DNA of 13,324 nucleotides from an uncultured Treponema sp. (GTDB taxonomy: Bacteria; Spirochaetota; Spirochaetia; Treponematales; Treponemataceae), in contig CAMAFU010000031.1 in assembly GCA_945833725.1 (NCBI GenBank), forward strand, positions 1 to 13,324, in the 5' to 3' direction. The translations under genes and the position numbers were made by a program. This document shows positions 1 through 6,098 of the stretch, one piece after another (the stretch's first letter is position 1; the number at the start of each line of letters is the position of its first letter). Below the pieces are notes generated by a model. The model was not told the DNA's origin. It worked only from the letters and a program-made list of their open reading frames with translations, and made no database searches.

Positions 1-226
1 CAAGCCCCGCACGAATAAGGTTTTCTGCTGCATCAAAAGCTTTCTTCTGCAAGCCGGTATCGTAACCAGTTCCATAGCCAGAATCGTAACCTGTTCCATA
101 GCCAGAATCATAACCTGTCCCATAACCTGTCCCATAACCAGTTCCATAACCAGTGTCGTAACCTGTCCCATAACCAGAATCGTAGCCGGTTTCTCTGGCG
201 TAGTTTAGTGCTCTGTCCCACTCCAT
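1..226 (-). CDS. Candidate intragenic short Rpn product (RpnS-like antitoxin), in frame inside the nuclease gene, 3' end cut
   Basis: Inside the Rpn frame, Met216 (ATG at 226-224) is preceded by a perfect AGGAGG (233-238) with a six-base spacer. This is stronger than the GGAG at the annotated start and is unlikely to be needed for the long protein. A product begun here would hold the MEWDRALNYARET helix, the 11 four-residue repeats and the C-terminal helix, but no nuclease core. In E. coli, Rpn C-terminal fragments made from internal starts bind and silence the full-length toxin, and their dimer helix carries four-residue repeats of variable number. The match in layout (internal start just before tetrapeptide repeats) is direct; translation and antitoxin function are inferred. 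No convincing internal promoter was seen, so it may be made from the long mRNA. Confidence 0.5.
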   Translation of the reverse strand, partial: MEWDRALNYARETGYDSGYGTGYDTGYGTGYGTGYGTGYDSGYGTGYDSGYGTGYDTGLQKKAFDAAENLIRAGL

Positions 227-871
227 ATATAGCCTCCTGGTCTGTGCATTTTGCTTTGCTTTTTTTATGAATCGTTCCAGTTGTTTTGTGTAAGTGTCTT
301 CTGTTTTGCCTGTTTCAAGCATTTTAAGGAACGCCCTAAGTTCTATGTCGTCTTTGATTTTATCATAGTTTTCTGCTGCAAAAAAGTGTTTTACGCTCCT
401 GTCCCCAAGTTTTATTTTTGTATCTTCAAGACAGATATTTTCGAAAGTGTAGTGGGCAAAACCTTTTTTAAAGATGTCTTTCATGCAAATAAATATTACA
501 TGAGACTCCTTTAATGCCCTGTAAGGTTCTCCAGATTTCAGTTGGTCTACATCCATAACGCCCTGATAATACCGGGCTCTTTCTGGAAGTTCTTTTGTGT
601 CTGTTACCTGCATTTCTACATCGAACACTCTTTTTTCGTCTTTTGCGTATACATCAAGTCTTATACCTTTAGAATCCGAATCAATTCCAAAAGATTCTTC
701 TCCCAGAATTTCGATTTTTTGGATTGCTATGTGCAGAAGCGTTTCCAAAAGCCTTCGGCAAGCATCAGGATTTTCGGTCATTACTTTGTAAAAGATAAAT
801 GTATCTGTTAAATCTGCTCTTTCCCATTTTTCTTCGGGCGTTAAGTTCTTTGTCGTTTTTCGTTTTTCCAT
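1..871 (-). CDS. Rpn-family PD-(D/E)XK nuclease (putative recombination-promoting nuclease/transposase), 3' end cut by the window
   Basis: The minus-strand frame starts at ATG 871-869 and stays open for 290 codons to the window edge. GGAG lies six bases before the start. The N-terminal 200 residues fit the Rpn/TIGR01784/PDDEXK_2 family: a family-like opening (F27-Y28-K29), then the nuclease core with R71-L72-D73-V74, a beta-hairpin, and V85-E86-M87-Q88 (the E-x-Q version of the E-x-K motif), then the R98/Y101-Y102-Q103 segment. D73, E86 and Q88 are the likely metal/catalytic residues, and all are present. A charged helix (about 175-228) leads into a tandem four-residue repeat (229-272) and the tail KKAFDAAENLIRAGL. 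Known family members are DNA endonucleases that raise RecA-independent recombination; E. coli members are toxic and anti-phage. The gene lies 232 bp after the NFACT gene, so probably has its own promoter. The family call is firm, the activity inferred. Confidence 0.87.
   Translation of the reverse strand, partial: MEKRKTTKNLTPEEKWERADLTDTFIFYKVMTENPDACRRLLETLLHIAIQKIEILGEESFGIDSDSKGIRLDVYAKDEKRVFDVEMQVTDTKELPERARYYQGVMDVDQLKSGEPYRALKESHVIFICMKDIFKKGFAHYTFENICLEDTKIKLGDRSVKHFFAAENYDKIKDDIELRAFLKMLETGKTEDTYTKQLERFIKKAKQNAQTRRLYMEWDRALNYARETGYDSGYGTGYDTGYGTGYGTGYGTGYDSGYGTGYDSGYGTGYDTGLQKKAFDAAENLIRAGL
56..187 (-). repeat. Tandem 12-bp / four-residue repeat array (11 units) in the Rpn gene
   Basis: Eleven consecutive 12-bp units encode Gly-Tyr-(Asp/Gly)-(Ser/Thr) at residues 229-272. 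In order the units are GYDS, GYGT, GYDT, three GYGT, GYDS, GYGT, GYDS, GYGT, GYDT. Units differ by synonymous changes (GGT/GGC, TAT/TAC, ACA/ACT) as well as D/G and S/T swaps, so the array is not freshly expanded, although neighbouring GYGT units are almost identical. Gain or loss of a unit keeps the frame, so the array can change length without breaking the protein. Confidence 0.95.
224..238 (-). promoter_or_regulatory. Internal Shine-Dalgarno plus ATG within the Rpn gene
   Basis: Read on the minus strand the site is AGGAGG, then CTATAT, then ATG GAG TGG. The Shine-Dalgarno is full consensus with optimal spacing, and the ATG is in frame with the nuclease. The AGG AGG pair encodes two rare arginine codons (R212-R213), which suggests the codons are kept for their ribosome-binding role. 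Confidence 0.6.
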
Positions 872-889
872 GATTTTCTCCGCTGATTT

Positions 890-909
890 TTTACGATTTT
901 TTTCGTAAA
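890..909 (-). promoter_or_regulatory. Hairpin in the Rpn leader
   Basis: TTTACGA (890-896) and TCGTAAA (903-909) form a perfect 7-bp stem around six T on the plus strand (six A in the minus-strand mRNA). It ends nine bases before the GGAG of the Rpn start, close enough to affect initiation or mRNA stability. Any regulatory role is inferred. Confidence 0.35.
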
Positions 910-995
910 CCTGTCGTTATATATATATCCGCCGAAAATCATTTTCAGACATTTTTTGAAGGGAAAATTTTGTTTTTTGAAAAAGAAACGGTGAC

Positions 996-1009
996 GGCTT
1001 ATCCTAGCC
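996..1009 (-). terminator. Possible terminator after the NFACT gene
   Basis: GGCT (996-999) pairs with AGCC (1006-1009) around a six-base loop. On the minus strand the hairpin is followed, after CGTCACCG, by a T-rich stretch (roughly 967-987). The stem is short and the T-run does not directly abut it, so this is weak. Confidence 0.22.
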
Positions 1010-1103
1010 CCGATCGTTGCGAACCTGAGAGCAAGAGCGGGTTTTTGAGAAATTTCTGCCGTGCCGGAAAAATATCTTTTTAGAGTAAAATATGCTCCAA
1101 TCC

Positions 1104-2612
1104 TTAATTATCAAGGCTTTTTAGTATGGATGTGTCCAATTTTATGTGGAGGTTTTTTTCGTTTGTTGGAAGCACCAGTCCTTTCGGTCCGTTTTTTGCC
1201 CGGCGCAGATATTTTACCTGTGTGTAATAAAGGTCAGCCTGTCCGTTTTTGCGGCCTTTTGAATGATACAGTGCCAGATTTCCAGCCAAAAGCATTATTT
1301 CCAGTGGAATTGTTTTTCCTGTACGGCTTTTTACAAATACATAGCCTCCGGGAAAATCTCTTGTATGAAACCACATGTCGTTGCCTTTTACATAATGACG
1401 AAGCAGTTCATCGTTTTCAGAAGAATCTCTGCCCACAAAAATTGTCCAGTCTTTTACTGTGTACGATAATCCAGGTCTGTCGTCTTTTTCCTGCTGGCGG
1501 GGTTTTTGTATTTTTCTTAAAACCTGTTCCAGTTTTACGGGATTTTTTTCCTGTATGAGTTTTGCATACTTTTCGTCCAGTTCTTCCAATGCTTTTTTTG
1601 CATGGTTTATGTCCTGTTCCAGCTGGGAAAGTCCGTTTTTCTGTTTTTTGTAAATTTCGTAATATTCCCAGGCGTTTTCCTGCGGTGTTTTTGAAGGATT
1701 TATTTTTATGCAGACTGTTTTTCCACTTTCGTAATCTTCTACTTCCAGAAATCCACTGCTACCTGCATTTTTTAAAAGATGGGCATTTGTTAAAATTAAA
1801 TCGCCCTGATGCTTCCATTGTTCTGCATTTTGAAAAGTTGATTTTTTTTCTTCCAGTCGGGCAAGGGCTGCACTTTGGCGGCTGTGGTGGCTGTTGTACC
1901 ATTTTTCTGCCTGTTCCAGAAGGGCTGTAAGGGAGTTTGCGGCTATGTTCCGGCTGTAATATATGTCTACTTTTTCGCTGTATGTAAGGGGTTTTTCGCT
2001 CCCGGTACCGCTTTCAATTTCGTTAAAAGTTCGGGGCGGAAATTTTTTTTGAATTTCTTCGTCGGAAAGTTCTGCGTTTTTTTCCGGCAGTTGTAAAACC
2101 TGTCCTGTAGTTTCGTTTTTGTTCGGGCGGCGATAGAAACTATCGAGAATTATATTTTTGCTGCTGCACAGAAAAATATTTCCTGCATTCGACCATAATC
2201 TTATGTAAAGATAAAATTCGTCCTCTTCCTGTTCAGAAATTTCTTTTTTTTTGCCGGCGAGTTTTTCTTTGGCAGGGGGCATTACAAGTATGGGGGAATC
2301 TTTTTTTATTCTGATTTTTATTATTCTGTTTTTTTCCAGCTGAACACATTCCGTTATGCGACCGCCTTTTATGCGTGAACGGAGGATTTCGTTAAATCTG
2401 AGTGGTTTTTCGTTTTTGGGAATTTTCCGCCGGACTTCGTGTATTCGGCAGCTTCCCGGTGTAAGGCTTATAAAAACTGTTTTTGGCTCTCCGGGGCGGT
2501 ATGTATAAAGAGCCAGTGTATCGTAAGAAGGCTGAACAATTTCCTGTATGAAAGTTCCTGCTAAATTAAGTTCTTCAAGCACAATGTCTATTTCGTTACA
2601 GTTTAAAGACAT
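1104..2612 (-). CDS. NFACT family protein (RqcH/FbpA-like ribosome quality control factor)
   Basis: A 502-residue protein with NFACT layout: NFACT-N domain (about 1-190), a long charged coiled coil (about 245-370), and an NFACT-R (DUF814) domain at about 384-495 with V393-G394-R395, the W414-F415-H416-T417-R418 segment and a lysine/arginine-rich end. In bacteria RqcH binds obstructed 50S subunits carrying peptidyl-tRNA and recruits tRNA-Ala to add C-terminal alanine tails that mark the chain for ClpXP-type proteolysis; older annotations call the family fibronectin-binding. It is shorter than the roughly 570-residue Firmicutes proteins. The conserved Asp-Arg pair of NFACT-N (D97/R98 in B. subtilis) reads N95-R96 here, while the N-terminal Asp (D9) is present. 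AAGGA precedes ATG 2612-2610. It lies downstream of adk, 289 bp away. Family firm, alanine-tailing activity uncertain. Confidence 0.88.
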   Translation of the reverse strand: MSLNCNEIDIVLEELNLAGTFIQEIVQPSYDTLALYTYRPGEPKTVFISLTPGSCRIHEVRRKIPKNEKPLRFNEILRSRIKGGRITECVQLEKNRIIKIRIKKDSPILVMPPAKEKLAGKKKEISEQEEDEFYLYIRLWSNAGNIFLCSSKNIILDSFYRRPNKNETTGQVLQLPEKNAELSDEEIQKKFPPRTFNEIESGTGSEKPLTYSEKVDIYYSRNIAANSLTALLEQAEKWYNSHHSRQSAALARLEEKKSTFQNAEQWKHQGDLILTNAHLLKNAGSSGFLEVEDYESGKTVCIKINPSKTPQENAWEYYEIYKKQKNGLSQLEQDINHAKKALEELDEKYAKLIQEKNPVKLEQVLRKIQKPRQQEKDDRPGLSYTVKDWTIFVGRDSSENDELLRHYVKGNDMWFHTRDFPGGYVFVKSRTGKTIPLEIMLLAGNLALYHSKGRKNGQADLYYTQVKYLRRAKNGPKGLVLPTNEKNLHIKLDTSILKSLDN

Positions 2613-2901
2613 TCTTCATTCCTTGTTTTTTTTGGGCGGCTTTTGCTGCATTTTCATTCCGCAAAACCAGGCTATGCGCCATTCCGCTATTCGCTCCATC
2701 CTTAACACCAGTCTAAAGCCCGGCGTTAAGGACGCTGCGCGTGGCTCCTATCCTTGCCGCTGTAAGCTCGCAGGTTAGACACAGGGCACATTTTGGAAAT
2801 TATTGACATTTGCACCTTGTGGCACAGGTGTATCCTTGCCGCAACCGCAGAAAACTTCAGTTTTCGAGGATTGCGGAAAGGACATGCACATTTTGCGGAT
2901 T
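2613..2901. repeat. Palindrome- and direct-repeat-rich intergenic element between adk and the NFACT gene
   Basis: This 289-bp gap holds no gene and is GC-richer than its neighbours. It has stems TTTTGC/GCAAAA (2641-2646, 2661-2666), CCTTAAC/GTTAAGG (2700-2706, 2725-2731, with further CC/GG pairing inside) and GAAAAC/GTTTTC (2850-2855, 2860-2865), the last nested inside CCGCA/TGCGG (2845-2849, 2872-2876). Two direct repeats recur in the same order: TATCCTTGCCGC at 2749 and 2831, and GCACATTTTG at 2786 and 2886 (exactly 100 bp apart). This suggests a duplicated or composite dispersed element. The NFACT ribosome-binding site is at its left end. No intrinsic terminator with a T-run was seen for adk. 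Confidence 0.55.
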
Positions 2902-3534
2902 TTACTTTGCCGGAAATTTTTCTTTGAATTCTTCCAGCACTTTTTCTGGAGCCGGGCGGGCATCGATATTTACAAGATTGCCTTTGTTTTTGTAAAAGTC
3001 GATAAGCGGGGAAGTTGACTGGCGGTATACTTCAAGACGGTGAACGATGGATTCTTCTTTGTCGTCGTCTCTTGTATAAAGTTCTCCTCCGCAAACATCG
3101 CATTTACCTTCTGTTTTAGGCGGATTGAATTTTTTGTGGAACATCTGTCCACATTCTTTACAGCATACACGGCCGCCCAGACGCTCTACAACTGCATTGT
3201 CGGCTATGTCAAAGTTTACGGCTGCATCAATTTTTGCAAATGTTTCAAGAGCTTCTGCCTGTGGAATTGTTCTTGGGAATCCGTCCAAAATATAGCCGTT
3301 TTCTGTATCTTTCTGGGCAAGACGGTCTTTTACAAGTCCAATGGTAATTTCATCGCTTACAAGACCGCCGGCATCAATTATTGCCTTTGCCTTTTTTCCC
3401 AGTTCTGTCTGGTTTTTGATATTTTCACGGAAAATATCGCCTGTGGAAATGTGAGGAATACCGTAAGCCTTTGCAGCTTCCTTTGCCAATGTACCTTTAC
3501 CTGCTCCCGGTGGGCCTAAAAAAATAAAATTCAT
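2902..3534 (-). CDS. adk: Adenylate kinase
   Basis: The enzyme catalyses ATP + AMP to 2 ADP in the cytosol and balances the adenylate pool. At 210 residues it is the long bacterial form. Visible motifs are the P-loop GPPGAGKGT (7-15), the NMP-binding T31-G32-D33 and R36, the D84-G85-F86-P87-R88-T89 motif and R119/R122. A long LID (about 122-160) carries a Cys4 zinc site C125-x2-C128...C145-x2-C148, as in Gram-positive adenylate kinases and unlike the Cys-free LID of E. coli. GGGAG lies before ATG 3534-3532. It follows rarA by 98 bp on the same strand. A weak stem (3585-3605) lies in that gap with a six-T run further on, so it is unclear whether adk is co-transcribed with rarA. Confidence 0.98.
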   Translation of the reverse strand: MNFIFLGPPGAGKGTLAKEAAKAYGIPHISTGDIFRENIKNQTELGKKAKAIIDAGGLVSDEITIGLVKDRLAQKDTENGYILDGFPRTIPQAEALETFAKIDAAVNFDIADNAVVERLGGRVCCKECGQMFHKKFNPPKTEGKCDVCGGELYTRDDDKEESIVHRLEVYRQSTSPLIDFYKNKGNLVNIDARPAPEKVLEEFKEKFPAK

Positions 3535-3632
3535 TTAAATGCTCCCATTTATGATTCTAAACGGCTGTTAAAAAAGTACTGCCATCCTGATTTTTTATTG
3601 CAGGACAACACGCAGATTATTACACAGTCCAG

Positions 3633-6071
3633 TTACTTTACCACAGAAACTGTTAAAAATTCAATTGTAGTACTCCAGTTAAAAAGCCTATTTTCTTTGG
3701 CTGTAAGAAGAAGATTTTTTATTTTTGCCATGTCTTCGCCGCCAAGGGCACTGTAAATTGCCGCCCCGTAAGAAGAATTTTCCCTGTCGAACCAGCGGTT
3801 TATTTCTGTTTCTGTAAGACGCCTTTTTTCTGTAATTGTTTTGGAAGCTCCTGTAACCTTAAATCCATGTTTTGTAAAAGTATCTTCCAAAGTTTTTTCG
3901 TTCCAGGAAAACAGCGGATTTTCGCGGTCTTCAAAAAATTCATTTTCGCACCGTTTCATTTTCGAAAGAATTGTATCAAAAATGCTGCGGTTATTTTCTG
4001 TAAGAATCTGATTATATACAACTTCCCAAATACGCTGACCTTTTGAAGGTATTCTCTGACTCAAAACAATTTCCGTTTCTTCCGTTAAAAGGGCAGGCGG
4101 CAGGTTTTTTAAGGCATAGGCCAGAACATCGGCGCTATCCTGACAGTTAAACGGATCCCGGAAAAAGATTCTGTCAAAAACTATTCCTTTTTCAAGGTAA
4201 TTTTCCAGAACATGTTCAAAATCTTCGTCGCTAAGGTAATTTTCTTTTGTTTCCGGCCGTAAAAGCAGAACTGGTCTGTCTAAATCGTCCAGAGTTCTGC
4301 TGTACTGCTCTAAAATTTCAAGTCCCCTCTGGCTGCTGCAAAGTCCTGCCGTAACGCCTTCGGGAGTTTTTCTGCTTACTTCCCACAATAAAAGACCGTC
4401 ATCTGCATTCCAGATTAAACTTCTTGTATGCCGTTTTAAATTTCCCAGCTGAATCATGGCATTTCGTATTGTAGTAAGAATTTCTGCTTTGTTTGAATCA
4501 AGCCGGCTTCTCCAGGATTTATCTGCTCTGTCCAGTGCCGTTTCTTTTCTGGAATTTTCTGGCGTAAAGGTAAGATTTTCTTTTTTTACGGAAGTATTAA
4601 TGTTGAATTTTTTATTTATCCACCATTCACCTATCGGGTTGTTAAAATCTGATGCAAAGTGAGGAAGAGGATGCATTCCGCAAGTTGCTTCTGTTTCAGG
4701 AGGCTGGGGACTTTCTTCCTGCAGCAGTGCCGAAATTTGAATTTCCCGGCGGCTCAATACTTCATCTTTAATTTTGCCTTCGTATCCTTGATTCGACGGT
4801 GTATAAAAAACACGGCCGGCAAGCTCTTTTGGCAAATATTGCTGGGCAACCCAATGATCCCTGTAAGCATGCGGATAAAGATATCCGTCTCCATGACCAA
4901 AACCTTCTGCATCTCTATTTCCATCTCTAAGGTGATTAGGCACTTCCCAGTCTTCTTTTTCTACAGCACTAAGTGCATCAAAAAACGCCATGCAGGAATT
5001 GGATTTTGGAGCCGTTGCAAGGTAAAGTGCCGCCTGTGCCAGATGATACCTTCCTTCCGGAAGACCTACCCTGTCAAAGGCTGCCGCACAACTTTCTACC
5101 ACACCTACTGCTGCCGGGTCTGCAAGCCCTGTGTCTTCAGAAGCACTTATAAGCATCCGCCTGAAAATAAAATGAGGATCTTCTCCTGCGCGAATCATCC
5201 GTGCCAGCCAGTACATTGCCGCATCAGGGTCGCGCCCCCGCAACGACTTTATAAATGCAGAAATAATATCGTAATGATAATCTCCATCTCTGTCGTAAAG
5301 AACAACTTTTTTTTGAATCGACTCTTCTGCCGTTTCTTTTGAAATATATATTTTTGTTCCCCATGCAGGAACAGGTGGCTCTTCGTTTGGTGCCCATTTT
5401 TCCGGCGTAGTTTCCACAGCCAGTTCCAGTGCATTAAGAAGAGAGCGGGCATCTCCGTTGGCTGTGTCTATTAAATGTTCCAAAGCACCTTTTTCAAATT
5501 CAACTGCATAATGACCGTACCCCCGTTCCGAATCGTTAAGGGCAATGTTTGCAGCCTTCATTAAATCGTCTTTTGTAAGTGGTTTTAATTGAAAAACCCG
5601 GCTTCTGGAAACAAGGGCTTTATTTACTTCAAAAAAAGGATTTTCTGTTGTTGCTCCAATAAGAATTATTGTTCCGTTTTCTACCCAGGGCAAAAGGGCA
5701 TCTTGCTGTGCTTTATTCCAGCGGTGCACCTCATCAACAAAAAGAATTGTTCTTCTATTATATAGATGATAATAATCTTCTGCCTTTTTTATTGAATTGC
5801 GTATATCCTGCACACCAGTTAAAACAGCATTAAGGGTAATAAAATTTGAAGAAGTATGATTTGCAATTACCCTTGCCAGCGTAGTTTTTCCGCATCCTGG
5901 CGGGCCGTAAAAAATAACGGATGTTAACTGGTCTGCAGAAATTGCCCGTCGTAAAAGACGCCCCTTCCCCACAATATGATCCTGACCAACATATTCATCA
6001 AGATTACGCGGGCGAAGCCGGGCGGCAAGAGGCTCTTTCTGGGGTTTTGCAGCAGAAAACAAATCACTCAA
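3633..6071 (-). CDS. rarA: RarA/MgsA replication-fork AAA+ ATPase fused to a C-terminal methyltransferase-like domain
   Basis: Residues 1-445 are a full RarA (MgsA): Walker A G56-PPGCGKT-63, Walker B with D113-E114, sensor 1 in GATTENP (139-145), sensor 2 R209 in GDAR, then the tetramerisation part ending in G419-R420-x-F-Y and G429-Y-E-G-K-I-K. RarA acts on stalled forks, gaps and SSB-coated DNA. The protein is 812 residues against a usual 430-450. Residues about 505-690 resemble a Rossmann methyltransferase-like fold (N555-A-D-D-G-L-L-L-W-E-V-S-R, then R599-P-V-L-L, F632-D-R-I and the S671-Q-R-I-P-S-K-G-Q-R segment), and a further unrecognised domain follows to 812. A RarA/unknown-domain fusion is known, mainly from cyanobacteria. 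The start is TTG (6071-6069) with GAAGGA upstream; no in-frame ATG precedes it. It lies 27 bp after the lipoprotein gene, probably in one operon. Confidence 0.9.
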   Translation of the reverse strand: MSDLFSAAKPQKEPLAARLRPRNLDEYVGQDHIVGKGRLLRRAISADQLTSVIFYGPPGCGKTTLARVIANHTSSNFITLNAVLTGVQDIRNSIKKAEDYYHLYNRRTILFVDEVHRWNKAQQDALLPWVENGTIILIGATTENPFFEVNKALVSRSRVFQLKPLTKDDLMKAANIALNDSERGYGHYAVEFEKGALEHLIDTANGDARSLLNALELAVETTPEKWAPNEEPPVPAWGTKIYISKETAEESIQKKVVLYDRDGDYHYDIISAFIKSLRGRDPDAAMYWLARMIRAGEDPHFIFRRMLISASEDTGLADPAAVGVVESCAAAFDRVGLPEGRYHLAQAALYLATAPKSNSCMAFFDALSAVEKEDWEVPNHLRDGNRDAEGFGHGDGYLYPHAYRDHWVAQQYLPKELAGRVFYTPSNQGYEGKIKDEVLSRREIQISALLQEESPQPPETEATCGMHPLPHFASDFNNPIGEWWINKKFNINTSVKKENLTFTPENSRKETALDRADKSWRSRLDSNKAEILTTIRNAMIQLGNLKRHTRSLIWNADDGLLLWEVSRKTPEGVTAGLCSSQRGLEILEQYSRTLDDLDRPVLLLRPETKENYLSDEDFEHVLENYLEKGIVFDRIFFRDPFNCQDSADVLAYALKNLPPALLTEETEIVLSQRIPSKGQRIWEVVYNQILTENNRSIFDTILSKMKRCENEFFEDRENPLFSWNEKTLEDTFTKHGFKVTGASKTITEKRRLTETEINRWFDRENSSYGAAIYSALGGEDMAKIKNLLLTAKENRLFNWSTTIEFLTVSVVK

Positions 6072-6098
6072 TTTTTATTTTTCCTTCGCAGAAAAAAT

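Larger units (their letters stand above)
872..1103. other. Intergenic region between NFACT gene and Rpn gene (232 bp)
   Basis: No gene was found. From the NFACT side it holds a GC-richer segment (about 990-1035) with a short hairpin, then an AT-rich stretch with an odd palindrome GAAAAT-C-ATTTTC at 934-946 and an ATATATATAT run at about 920-928 that could serve as a -10 region for the Rpn gene. Next comes a hairpin at 890-909, and last the Rpn ribosome-binding site at 878-881. No clear -35/-10 pair could be fixed. Confidence 0.5.

Noticed and set aside
56..187. Regular 12-bp repeats resembling a CRISPR-like or satellite array
   Set aside because: There are no spacers; units are contiguous, in frame and encode a tetrapeptide repeat inside a nuclease gene.
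190..330. Internal promoter for the short Rpn product
   Set aside because: The best pair (TTACAC, 17-18 bases, CATAAA on the minus strand) is too weak to claim.
1061..1930. Plus-strand open frames opposite the NFACT gene (and similar ones opposite adk and rarA)
   Set aside because: They are antisense shadows with Phe/Cys/Leu-rich translations, no ribosome-binding sites and no recognisable domain.
2802..2807. Perfect TTGACA on the plus strand as a -35 element
   Set aside because: No -10-like sequence lies 15-19 bases downstream and no plus-strand gene follows.
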